Shown: piece after piece, positions 43,622-51,027 of the stretch
How the letters are laid out: every line of letters starts with the position of its first letter
Position numbering within the stretch: the first letter of the stretch is position 1
Assembly (NCBI GenBank): GCA_026713865.1
Contig: JAPONQ010000014.1
Location: 37,676 to 101,675 of the forward strand
From: Chloroflexota bacterium
GTDB lineage: Bacteria; Chloroflexota; Dehalococcoidia; UBA2979
Direction: 5' to 3'
DNA length: 64,000 nucleotides
Made by a program: the position numbers and the translations under genes
Notes under the pieces: generated by a model
Seen by the model: the letters and a program-made list of their open reading frames with translations, nothing else
Databases searched by the model: none
What the model was told of the DNA's origin: nothing

Positions 43622-45124
43622 ATGCCCGACGATGCGAGGACCGCGCCGGCCGCCGAGCGCGTCTCCGCCCCCGCCACAACGAGCGACCGCTCCCAGGTCG
43701 ACCGCAAGGCCCGCCTCCGGATCCCGGCGCTCCTCCCCGAGAAGCAACCCGCGGGCGAGCGCGTGGGGAACTGGGATGAGGTCTACGCGCTCTTCGATCC
43801 CGACTTCGCCGCCAAGGAGGCGGAGCGCTGCATCCAGTGCCCCGCCGCTCCCTGCCAGAAGGCATGCCCGGTCGGGAACGACATCCCGGGGGCGCTCTGG
43901 CTGCTGGAGCAGGGTGACATCGACGGCGCCGCCGACATCTTCCGCGAGACGAGCGAGCTTCCCGAGATGTGCGGGCGCCTCTGCCCGCAGGAGCGACTGT
44001 GCGAGGGGCACTGCGTCGTCGGCAAGAAGGCGGCGCCGGTCGCCATCGGGAAACTCGAGACCTTCGTCACGGAACGCCAGCGCACGCACGGGACGCTGCC
44101 GCCTCCGCAACGGGTGCCGGCGAACGGCCTCAGCGTCGCGGTCGTCGGGACGGGGCCCGCCGGGATCGCATGCGCCGAGCGCCTGGCGCGGGAGGGCTAC
44201 CGCATCGTCATGTTCGACGCCTGGCCCGAGCCGGGCGGAATCCTGCTGTACGGAATCCCCAACTTCAAGCAGAACAAGCCCGCGGTCGAGCGCAAGTTCC
44301 GCGAGCTCGCAGAGCTCGGCATCGAGGTGGTGACCGGCACGCACATCGGCCTCGACATTCCCTTCGAGCGGCTGGCACGTGATTTTGACGCCGTCTTCCT
44401 GGCGACCGGAGCGCCGGTCGGGGCACGGCTGCGCGTGCCGAACGAGGATGCCCCGGGCGTCTTCGAAGCGACCGAGTTCCTCGTGCGGGCGAACCTGCCC
44501 GCGGAGCAGCTGCCGCCGGGGAGGCGCGAGCCGCTGCCCCCGATCCGGCGCGCGATCGTGGTCGGCGGCGGCGACACGTCGATGGACTGTGTACGGTCCG
44601 CCGCGCGCCTCGGGGCGGAAAGCGTGACGCTCGTCTACCGCCGCACCGAGGCGGAGATGCAGGGCCGCGCCGAGGAGCGACAGCACGCGACCGAGGAGGG
44701 CGTCGTCACGCGCTACCTCACTACCCCGCTCGCCGTCCTGATCGACGAGAACGGGCGCGCGAGGGGCCTGCGCTGTCAGCGGATGACGCTCGGCGAGCCC
44801 GACGACACCGGCCGCGCGCGGCCGGAGCCTGTCGCGGGATCCGAGTTCGATCTCGAGGCCGACGCGATCGTGATCGCGATCGGCTATAACGTCGATCCGG
44901 TCTGGGGTGAGGAGGCCCTCGGTGTCGACCGCGACCGCTGGGATCGCTTCGTCGTCGACCCGGAGACGATGCGCACGAGCCGCCCGGGCATCTTCGCCGG
45001 CGGCGACAATGTGAACGGCGCCGATCTCGTGGTCACGGCGCTCGAGCACGGCCACCTCGCGGCCGACGGCATCCGCGACTACCTGGCCGGCGACGGTCCG
45101 GGATCGCTCGCGCCGACCGACTGA
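43622..45124 (+). CDS. GltD-like NAD(P)-dependent Fe-S flavoprotein oxidoreductase
   Basis: 500 residues. The N-terminal cysteine-rich domain binds two 4Fe-4S clusters (RCIQCPAAPCQKACPVGNDIP as CIQC...C...CP, and MCGRLCPQERLCEGHC). Two dinucleotide-binding sites follow: VAVVGTGPAGIACAERLA for FAD and IVVGGGDTSMDCVRSAARLGA for NADPH. GGDNVNGADLVVTALEHG near the end is typical. Glutamate synthase small subunits have this layout, but no large subunit gene (gltB) is nearby. It may be an electron-transfer subunit for another partner. The ATG at 43622 is preceded by GGAGCGAG. Confidence 0.88.
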   Translation: MPDDARTAPAAERVSAPATTSDRSQVDRKARLRIPALLPEKQPAGERVGNWDEVYALFDPDFAAKEAERCIQCPAAPCQKACPVGNDIPGALWLLEQGDIDGAADIFRETSELPEMCGRLCPQERLCEGHCVVGKKAAPVAIGKLETFVTERQRTHGTLPPPQRVPANGLSVAVVGTGPAGIACAERLAREGYRIVMFDAWPEPGGILLYGIPNFKQNKPAVERKFRELAELGIEVVTGTHIGLDIPFERLARDFDAVFLATGAPVGARLRVPNEDAPGVFEATEFLVRANLPAEQLPPGRREPLPPIRRAIVVGGGDTSMDCVRSAARLGAESVTLVYRRTEAEMQGRAEERQHATEEGVVTRYLTTPLAVLIDENGRARGLRCQRMTLGEPDDTGRARPEPVAGSEFDLEADAIVIAIGYNVDPVWGEEALGVDRDRWDRFVVDPETMRTSRPGIFAGGDNVNGADLVVTALEHGHLAADGIRDYLAGDGPGSLAPTD

Positions 45125-45159
45125 GCCGCGGGAAGCCGCCCCCTGGGAAGGGCGATGTC

Positions 45160-45582
45160 GTGTCCGAGAAGCGCGACTTCTTCGACCTCGAGCGCGGGCA
45201 GGTGCTCGGCCCGTACCCGGCGCGGCTCGATTCTGACCACGCCCGGGCCTACCTCGACGCGACGGCCGCCACCGCGACCGACGGCTCGCCGGATCGGTGG
45301 CTCCCCCCTCTGCAGCTGGGAGCGCTGCTGGTGGGCGTGCTGATCGACGCCATCGAGATTCCGCCGGGGCTGCTCCACACGGGGCAGAGCTTCGAGTTCT
45401 TGCGTCCGGTCGCGCCCGGCACGGAGCTCACGGCCGAGCTCACCGTGGCACAGGTCGCCGAGCGGCGCGGCCTCCGACTCGGGACGGTCGACCTCGAGCT
45501 GCGGGACGCCGAGGGCGCCTGCGCGGTGGGGCGGGCGAGCGTGCTCGCCCCGCTCCCCTCCGCCGGCGGCGGCCCGGCATGA
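45160..45582 (+). CDS. hotdog-fold dehydratase-like protein (FAS1/MaoC N-terminal type)
   Basis: 140 residues. It fits a MaoC-like N-terminal hotdog domain: FFDLERGQVLGPYPARLDSDHARAYLDATAA, then LLHTGQSFEFLRPVAPGTELTAEL and VGRASVLAPLP. It has no catalytic Asp-His pair, so it probably pairs with the following MaoC-like protein as a HadA/HadB-type heterodimer. This pairing is an inference. The GTG start follows GGGAAGGG; the stop overlaps the next ATG. Confidence 0.8.
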   Translation: MSEKRDFFDLERGQVLGPYPARLDSDHARAYLDATAATATDGSPDRWLPPLQLGALLVGVLIDAIEIPPGLLHTGQSFEFLRPVAPGTELTAELTVAQVAERRGLRLGTVDLELRDAEGACAVGRASVLAPLPSAGGGPA

Positions 45583-45980
45583 GCGACGCGGCACCCGGCC
45601 ACATGCCGCCGGTCGCACCGGTGACGCGGCAGATCGACCAGGCCCTGGTCGACCGCTACGCCGCCGCCGCGCGCGACCCCAACCCGATCCACCGCGACAC
45701 GGTCGAGGCCCGCGAGGGTCCGTACGGGCGCCCGATCGCGCACGGCATGCTGGTGCTCGCGCTCGTGTCGCAGATGATGACGGAAGCCTTCGGCGAGAGC
45801 TGGGCCGCGACGGGGCAGCTGGCGGTGCGCTGGCGCGCGCCCGCGATCCCGCCCGTCGCGGTCACGGCGGCGGCGACGCCCGCCCAACACGCCGACGGGC
45901 GCCTCCGCTACTCCGTGCGCTGCACCGCCGCAGACGGCGAACTGCTGCTCGACGGCAGCGCCTCGCTCCGGCTCGCGTGA
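45579..45980 (+). CDS. MaoC-like (R)-hydratase
   Basis: 133 residues, hydratase-2 hotdog fold. The signature YAAAARDPNPIHRD carries the catalytic Asp and His, followed by YGRPIAHGMLVLALVSQMM. It probably hydrates enoyl-CoA or dehydrates 3-hydroxyacyl groups together with the preceding subunit. Translation is coupled at both ends (ATGA and GTGA overlaps). No dehydrogenase or ketosynthase is adjacent. Confidence 0.88.
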   Translation: MSDAAPGHMPPVAPVTRQIDQALVDRYAAAARDPNPIHRDTVEAREGPYGRPIAHGMLVLALVSQMMTEAFGESWAATGQLAVRWRAPAIPPVAVTAAATPAQHADGRLRYSVRCTAADGELLLDGSASLRLA

Positions 45981-46516
45981 GCGAGGCCGCGCGGGACGGC
46001 GTGGCGGCGGGCCCCGCAGCGGAGGAGCCCGCCCCCGTCGATCCGCGCCTGCGCGAGAACTCCTGCTTCGGCTGCGGCGATCACAACCCGATCGGGATGC
46101 ACCTCCGCTTCGAGCGGAGCGGGGAGGGCGTGGAGGCTCGCTACCGGCCCCGACCGGAGGACCAGGGCTTCCCCGGATTCGTCCACGGCGGCCTCCTCGG
46201 GCTCCTCCTCGACGAGGCGATGGCCTGGGCGATGTATGCCGACGACGTCTACGCGGTGACCGCGCGCATGGAGACCCGGTTTCGCCGCCCCGCCTCGCTG
46301 GAGGGGGATCTCATCGTGAGCGCCCGCATCCTCAGGAGCCGGGGGAGGCGCATCGAGGTCGAGGGGGAACTGCGGCAGGAACGCGGCGACGACGCCGGGC
46401 CGCGCGCTCGCGGAACCGCGATCGCGCAGTCGCTCGGGCTGTTCGTGCGCATGTCCGAGGCGGAGGAGCCTCCCGCCCTCGCCAGTCTCCGGGCAAGGCT
46501 GCGGGAGGGATCCTGA
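45977..46516 (+). CDS. PaaI/4HBT-family thioesterase
   Basis: 179 residues. An N-terminal extension with CFGCG (Cys-x-x-Cys) precedes the hotdog core NPIGMHLRFE, then GFVHGGLLGLLLDEAMAWAM, the family nucleophile-helix region with Gly-Gly and the catalytic Asp/Glu. RMETRFRRPASLEGDLIVSARI follows. The short CxxC before the core is common in this thioesterase subgroup. It is the third hotdog gene in a row and probably hydrolyses the acyl-CoA products of the first two. This link is inferred from the operon. Confidence 0.87.
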   Translation: MSEAARDGVAAGPAAEEPAPVDPRLRENSCFGCGDHNPIGMHLRFERSGEGVEARYRPRPEDQGFPGFVHGGLLGLLLDEAMAWAMYADDVYAVTARMETRFRRPASLEGDLIVSARILRSRGRRIEVEGELRQERGDDAGPRARGTAIAQSLGLFVRMSEAEEPPALASLRARLREGS

Positions 46517-46553
46517 GGCGCCGCGCCGGGCCCCTCGGCCGGGCGCCCGCCCC

Positions 46554-47867
46554 TCAGCCCGCTCCGCCGGCGTCCGCGGCACGGATCGGACGCATCGTCT
46601 CGCGGGCAACCAGCAGGAAGAGGATGGTCGCGATCGCCACCAGCACGGCGTTCGCATTGAGTGCCCACCCGAAGGAGCTCGCGTCGGCGATCACGCCGAG
46701 CAGCGGGGGGCCGATCACGAAGCCCACGTCGCCGGCCGAGCGGTAGAAGCTCATCGCCAGCCCGCGCGCCTGAGCCGGCGCGATGTCGGCGACGTAGGCG
46801 GCCGGCGCCGGTCCCGCCACCGCCGAGGCGACGGCGAGCACGAGCGCTCCCAGCAGGAAGAGCGCCACGTTGGTGGCGCCCGCGAAGAGGAGTAGCCCCG
46901 CCACCGTCGCGATCCCGCTCGGAACGATGACCGCCCGGCGGCCGAGGCGATCGGCCGCGACGGCGGCCGGGGCGATCAGCACCAGATTGACGAGAGACAT
47001 CGCGGTGAAGACCACGCCCAAGAACCCCGTCGACAGACCGAGGCGCGAGTCCCCCAGAAGCGGCACGATCGTCTGGCGGCCGCCGGCGCGGGTGAAGAAG
47101 ATCATCGCCGTCACGAAGGCGACGGTCAGGAAGTTGCCCGACATCAGCATCGCGAGCCACGGGCGGCGCCCGGCGGCGGTACCGCGGAGCGGGACTGGTG
47201 CGGCCTGGCGCCCGGTCTCGCGGTCCGCGCCCGGCCACTCGGACTCGGGGGCCGGCCCGGAGTGGATCGGTCCCCGCGATGCGGAGGCGCCGGTCTCGGG
47301 AAGCCGCCAGTAGGCGTAGCCGGCGGCGACGAGCGCGGCCAGCCCGACCACATGGAACGGGAGGCGGAATCCGTAGACCTCGGCGAGGAGCCCCCCGACG
47401 GCGGGGCCGATGGAGACGCCGAGCAGGAGCGCCCCCTGGTTGGTGGCAATGAACCGGGCCCGGTTCTGCTCGGTCGAGATGTCGGCGAGGTAGGTGAGCG
47501 AGGCGACCATGTACATCGCGGAGCCGGCGCCGGCGACGGCGCGTGCCGCGAGCAGCTGTCCGATCTCCTGCGCCAGGCCGGTGCCCACCATCCCGGCCGC
47601 CGTGACGAGCGGCCCTCCCACGAGCAGCAGCCGGCGTCCGCGACGGTCGCAGAGCACGCCCAGGGGAACGTTCAACACGAGCCGGGCGAGCGCGAAGAGG
47701 GAGAGCGTGAGCCCCACGACTCCGGCCGAGACGTCGAACTCGCGCTGGAAGAGCGGCAGCACGGGAGCGATCACGCCCTGTCCCGCCGTGACGAGCACGG
47801 TGGAGAAGCTGATCATCAGGAGCCGCTCGTGTCCGGCGAGGGTGCCCCGCCAGTCGCCCGGCCTCAC
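46554..47867 (-). CDS. MFS transporter
   Basis: 437 residues with about 12 hydrophobic segments in two halves joined by a long charged loop (about residues 195-235). VITAGQGVIAPVLPLFQREFDVSAG-type N-terminus (key: GVIAPVLPLFQREF), PLGVLCDRRGRRLLL for loop 2-3 and ADRLGRRAVIVPSG for the second-half copy identify the family. It resembles drug-efflux members. The GTG start is divergent from nothing close; alanine dehydrogenase lies upstream on the same strand, ending 34 bp before. Confidence 0.88.
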   Translation of the reverse strand: MRPGDWRGTLAGHERLLMISFSTVLVTAGQGVIAPVLPLFQREFDVSAGVVGLTLSLFALARLVLNVPLGVLCDRRGRRLLLVGGPLVTAAGMVGTGLAQEIGQLLAARAVAGAGSAMYMVASLTYLADISTEQNRARFIATNQGALLLGVSIGPAVGGLLAEVYGFRLPFHVVGLAALVAAGYAYWRLPETGASASRGPIHSGPAPESEWPGADRETGRQAAPVPLRGTAAGRRPWLAMLMSGNFLTVAFVTAMIFFTRAGGRQTIVPLLGDSRLGLSTGFLGVVFTAMSLVNLVLIAPAAVAADRLGRRAVIVPSGIATVAGLLLFAGATNVALFLLGALVLAVASAVAGPAPAAYVADIAPAQARGLAMSFYRSAGDVGFVIGPPLLGVIADASSFGWALNANAVLVAIATILFLLVARETMRPIRAADAGGAG

Positions 47868-47901
47868 GGCGGGAATCCCGGACGGGGCCCGCCGCCCGAT
47901 C

Positions 47902-49026
47902 TCACGCCGGCGGGCCGAGCAGCTGCTCGATGGGGATCCAGTCGCGCCCCAGTGAGTCGGCCACGTCGGGATGGGTGAGATGCCCCCGGTAGACGTTGAC
48001 GGCCCGCCTCAGCGCCGCATCGCTGGCCACCGCCGTCTCGAGCCCCCCGTTGGCGACGCGCAGGATGTACGGGAGCGTGAGGGCGGTGAGCGCCCGCGAC
48101 GAGGTGCGCGGGACGGCCCCCGGCATGTTGGGCACGGCGTAGTGCACCACGCCCTCCTCCACGTAGGTCGGCTCCAGGTGGTTGGTGGGCCGCGTGGTCT
48201 CGACGCATCCGCCCTGGTCGACCGCCACGTCCACGACGACCGCGCCGCTCCCCATCGAGCGCACCATCGCGCGGGTGACGACCACGGGAGCCCGCCGGCC
48301 GGGAACGAGGACGGCCCCGACCAGCAGATCGGCGCCGCCGACGGCGTTGGCGAGGGATTGCGGCGTCGAGATCAGCGTCTCGACGCGTCCGGCGTAGAGC
48401 TCCTCGAGCGCGCGCAGCTGATCCTCCCGCACCGACGCGACGGTGACGCGGGCACCGGCGCCGACGGCCGCGCGCACCGCGTTCTTGCCGACGTTGCCCG
48501 AGCCCACGATGAAGACGTGGGCGGGCGGCACGCCGGGGAGGCCCCCGAGCAGCATTCCGCGGCCCGGCCCGGGCCGCTTGAGCAGCGAGGCGCCGATCTC
48601 CACGGCCATGCGACCGGCTATCTCCGACATCGGCGCGAGCAGGGGAAGGAATCCATCCTCGAGCTCGACCGTCTCGTAGCCAATGGCGATGCACCCCGAC
48701 GCGAGGAGCGCGTCGAGCACGATCGGCTCCGCCGCGAGGTGGAGATAGGTGAAGAGCATCTGGCCGTCGCGGAGCAGGTCGTACTCCGAGGGCTGCGGCT
48801 CCTTCACCTCGCACATGAGCTCGGCGCGGGCGTAGACCTCCTCCGGCGTGGCAGCGAGCAGGGCGCCGGCCGCCCGGTACTCCTGATCCGAGTAGTGGGA
48901 GCCCTCGCCGGCGCCCTGCTCGATCACCACCGTGTGGCCCGATCGGACGATGTCGGCCACGCCCTCGGGCGTGAGCGCGACGCGGTACTCCTCGGTCTTC
49001 GTCTCGCGCACCGTGCCGACGATCAC
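47902..49026 (-). CDS. ald: alanine dehydrogenase
   Basis: 374 residues, standard for Ald, which interconverts alanine and pyruvate with NADH. The opening IVGTVRETKTEEYRVALTPEGV, the CEVKEP motif, catalytic His in LFTYLHLAAEP, the NAD loop VFIVGSGNVGKNAVRAAVGAGA and VDVAVDQGGCVETTRPTNH are all present. The GTG at 49026 is preceded by GGAGG with seven bases spacing. A longer open frame upstream is low-complexity. It may be cotranscribed with the MFS gene that follows. Confidence 0.95.
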   Translation of the reverse strand: MIVGTVRETKTEEYRVALTPEGVADIVRSGHTVVIEQGAGEGSHYSDQEYRAAGALLAATPEEVYARAELMCEVKEPQPSEYDLLRDGQMLFTYLHLAAEPIVLDALLASGCIAIGYETVELEDGFLPLLAPMSEIAGRMAVEIGASLLKRPGPGRGMLLGGLPGVPPAHVFIVGSGNVGKNAVRAAVGAGARVTVASVREDQLRALEELYAGRVETLISTPQSLANAVGGADLLVGAVLVPGRRAPVVVTRAMVRSMGSGAVVVDVAVDQGGCVETTRPTNHLEPTYVEEGVVHYAVPNMPGAVPRTSSRALTALTLPYILRVANGGLETAVASDAALRRAVNVYRGHLTHPDVADSLGRDWIPIEQLLGPPA

Positions 49027-49151
49027 GTGACGACCTCCGGAGGAACACGAACTCGAAGCGGCCGGCCGGCGACGCGAGTATACGGGCGGGCCGGGCTCCC
49101 GCGGTCCGGCCAAATGGCCCCCGGGCCTGCCCCGGTCTCCGGGCCGTCCCC

Positions 49152-49784
49152 CTAGCGCGGGGGAGCGGTCCCCGCCGCTTGCCACATGTACCAGCTGCCG
49201 ACGGAGCGATAGGGCGCCCACGGCGACCCGATCTCGCGGGCCCGAGCGGGCGTGGGCAGCGCCGCCAGGTCGTACGCAACCCGCATCCCCGCGCGCACGC
49301 CCAGATCGCCGACGGGGAGGATGTCCGGTCGTCCGAGGTGGGACATCAGGAACATGTGGGCGGTCCACTCGCCGACGCCACGGACGGTCGTGAGGTGGGC
49401 GACGACCTCCTCGTCGGCGAGCGCATCGAGGCGGCGCCAGTCGAGGCGCCCCGACCGAACGCTCGCCGCCAGGTCGCGCAGGTACGATGCCTTCTGGCGC
49501 GAGACGCCGGCAGCTCGGAACTCCTCGTCCCGCGTCGCCAGGATGTGCTCGGGACTCGGCGTGGCGTCGGGGTCGGGGTAGAGGGCGCGCCAGCGGCGCT
49601 CGATCGCCGCCGCCGCCGCACCCGCGAGCTGCTGGTAGAGGATCATGCGGACGAGCGCGGCATAGGGGTCGTTGCCGGGGCGCGGCCGGTACGGGCCGTG
49701 GCGCGCGATGAGCCCCCCGACCACCGGATCGGCGTCGCGGAGATGCGCGTAGGCACGCCTGATCGAGAACCGCAGGCCCGCCAC
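49152..49784 (-). CDS. HhH-GPD DNA glycosylase, 3-methyladenine type
   Basis: 210 residues. The helix-hairpin-helix is TTVRGVGEWTAHMFLM and the catalytic Asp lies in DILPVGDLGVRAGM, the AlkA/MAG arrangement. The first half contains ALVRMILYQQLAGAAAAAIERR. No Fe-S cysteines are present, in contrast to endonuclease III/MutY. It removes alkylated purines. The GTG at 49784 lies 10 bp after the DinB stop; longer frames run into that gene. It is the third gene of a probable unit with two DinB proteins. Confidence 0.88.
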   Translation of the reverse strand: MAGLRFSIRRAYAHLRDADPVVGGLIARHGPYRPRPGNDPYAALVRMILYQQLAGAAAAAIERRWRALYPDPDATPSPEHILATRDEEFRAAGVSRQKASYLRDLAASVRSGRLDWRRLDALADEEVVAHLTTVRGVGEWTAHMFLMSHLGRPDILPVGDLGVRAGMRVAYDLAALPTPARAREIGSPWAPYRSVGSWYMWQAAGTAPPR

Positions 49785-49794
49785 GCCCGCGGCC

Positions 49795-50334
49795 CTAGAA
49801 GCTCGGCGCGTCGCGGCCGAGCAGCCGCCTGACGACGGCGATTTCCCCGAGGTGCTGGCTTCCGTGCACGATGATCGTCTGCCCGATCGCCTCCAGGCGG
49901 GGCACTTCGCCCCACGGCACGACGCGGGCCACACCTACCAGGTACTCGTCGCTCATCGCCTCGATGCGGGGCAGGATCTCGTCGCGTACCGCGCGGCCAT
50001 AGTCGGCCAGCGCGGTGGCGCCGGGGAAGCGCACGGCGGCAGCCGCCGCCTGCTCCATGCCGGTCCCCTGCTCGATCCGGGGCAGTCCCCACGCCTCGTG
50101 CAGGCCCTGCCGCATCCACACCGTCCGCTCCCGCGCGAAGGCGAAGAGCACGACGTTGTCGGCGCTCCTCAAGACGTGCCAGGCGATGAAGCCGATCGTG
50201 TTGGGGGCCCCCGCCGGCAGCGCGTGGAGCTCCTCGTCCGAGAGGTCGGCGACGGAGGCGATGAGCTCGTCCATGACGCGTCCGGCGAAATGGACGGCGA
50301 AGCGCTGCATCGTGTACGGACCGGTGTCGGGCAT
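49795..50334 (-). CDS. DinB-family four-helix protein
   Basis: 179 residues. The conserved histidines of the DinB/YfiT fold are in GFIAWHVLRSADN and IVHGSQHLGEIAVVRR, giving the three-His metal site. Members include bacillithiol- and mycothiol-dependent transferases, and their action is often unknown. It lies 20 bp downstream of a paralogous DinB gene and 10 bp before the glycosylase. The stress-response link is inferred from these neighbours only. Confidence 0.85.
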   Translation of the reverse strand: MPDTGPYTMQRFAVHFAGRVMDELIASVADLSDEELHALPAGAPNTIGFIAWHVLRSADNVVLFAFARERTVWMRQGLHEAWGLPRIEQGTGMEQAAAAAVRFPGATALADYGRAVRDEILPRIEAMSDEYLVGVARVVPWGEVPRLEAIGQTIIVHGSQHLGEIAVVRRLLGRDAPSF

Positions 50335-50354
50335 GGTTCCCCCCGTGGCTTCCG

Positions 50355-50897
50355 CTACGCGCCGCCGCCCGGCGTGCCGAGCTCGAGCAGCGTACGCGTC
50401 AGGTTGAGCTCTCCCTGGTGCCGCACTGTATGCAGCACCACGAAGATGTGCAGCGCGTCGGCGGCGGAGAAGTCGCGGCCGCTGAAGGCGCTCACGCGGC
50501 GGTCGAGCCCTCGCCCGTCCAGGGCGCCCACGGTCTCGCTGAGCTCATCGCGCAGCTCGCGCCCGTAGAGCGCGAGCGCCTCCGCCGAGGGAAGGCGCAG
50601 CGCCTGCGCGTCGGCCGTCGGCTGTCCGCTCCCGTTCCCCTCCCGGGGCAGGCCCCAGGCCGCCGCGTACCCGCGCATGGCCCACAGCTCGGGCGCATCG
50701 CCGACGCGAGATCCGATCACGTCCGCGGTGCGGAAGACGTGCCAGGCGATCCAGCCGGGCGTGTTCGCGCGAGGATGCGCGACCGCGTGGAGCTCGTCGC
50801 CACCCATCCCATCGACAGTGGCGATCGTCTCGCCGAGCGCACTCCGCACCGCCCGGGCGAGCAGTGCCACCGCCGCCGGTCGCGTTCCCGTCGTCAT
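50355..50897 (-). CDS. DinB-family four-helix protein, paralogue
   Basis: 180 residues, clearly related to the protein encoded just downstream: WIAWHVFRTADVI and VVLHTVRHQGELNLTRTLLELG carry the metal histidines. WAMRGYAAAWGLPREGNGSG parallels HEAWGLPRIEQGTG in its neighbour. Adjacent tandem copies suggest local duplication. It heads the unit DinB-DinB-glycosylase, 130 bp from the MetF-like fusion gene. Confidence 0.84.
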   Translation of the reverse strand: MTTGTRPAAVALLARAVRSALGETIATVDGMGGDELHAVAHPRANTPGWIAWHVFRTADVIGSRVGDAPELWAMRGYAAAWGLPREGNGSGQPTADAQALRLPSAEALALYGRELRDELSETVGALDGRGLDRRVSAFSGRDFSAADALHIFVVLHTVRHQGELNLTRTLLELGTPGGGA

Positions 50898-51027
50898 CGC
50901 CCACCGCGTCCCCGGGTCCCGGTCCGCTCGCCGTCCGGGCGCCGGCGCAGTCTCGGCGATCCGCCCGCGCGGCGCCAGTCGGGCAGCCGCTGCCGCGCCG
51001 TCTGCCTCTCCCGGCGGAGAGGCCCGC

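Noticed and set aside
42515..45055. Open frame of over 800 codons on the minus strand opposite the Fur and GltD-like genes
   Set aside because: It crosses several real genes and lacks any motif; explained by third-position GC bias.
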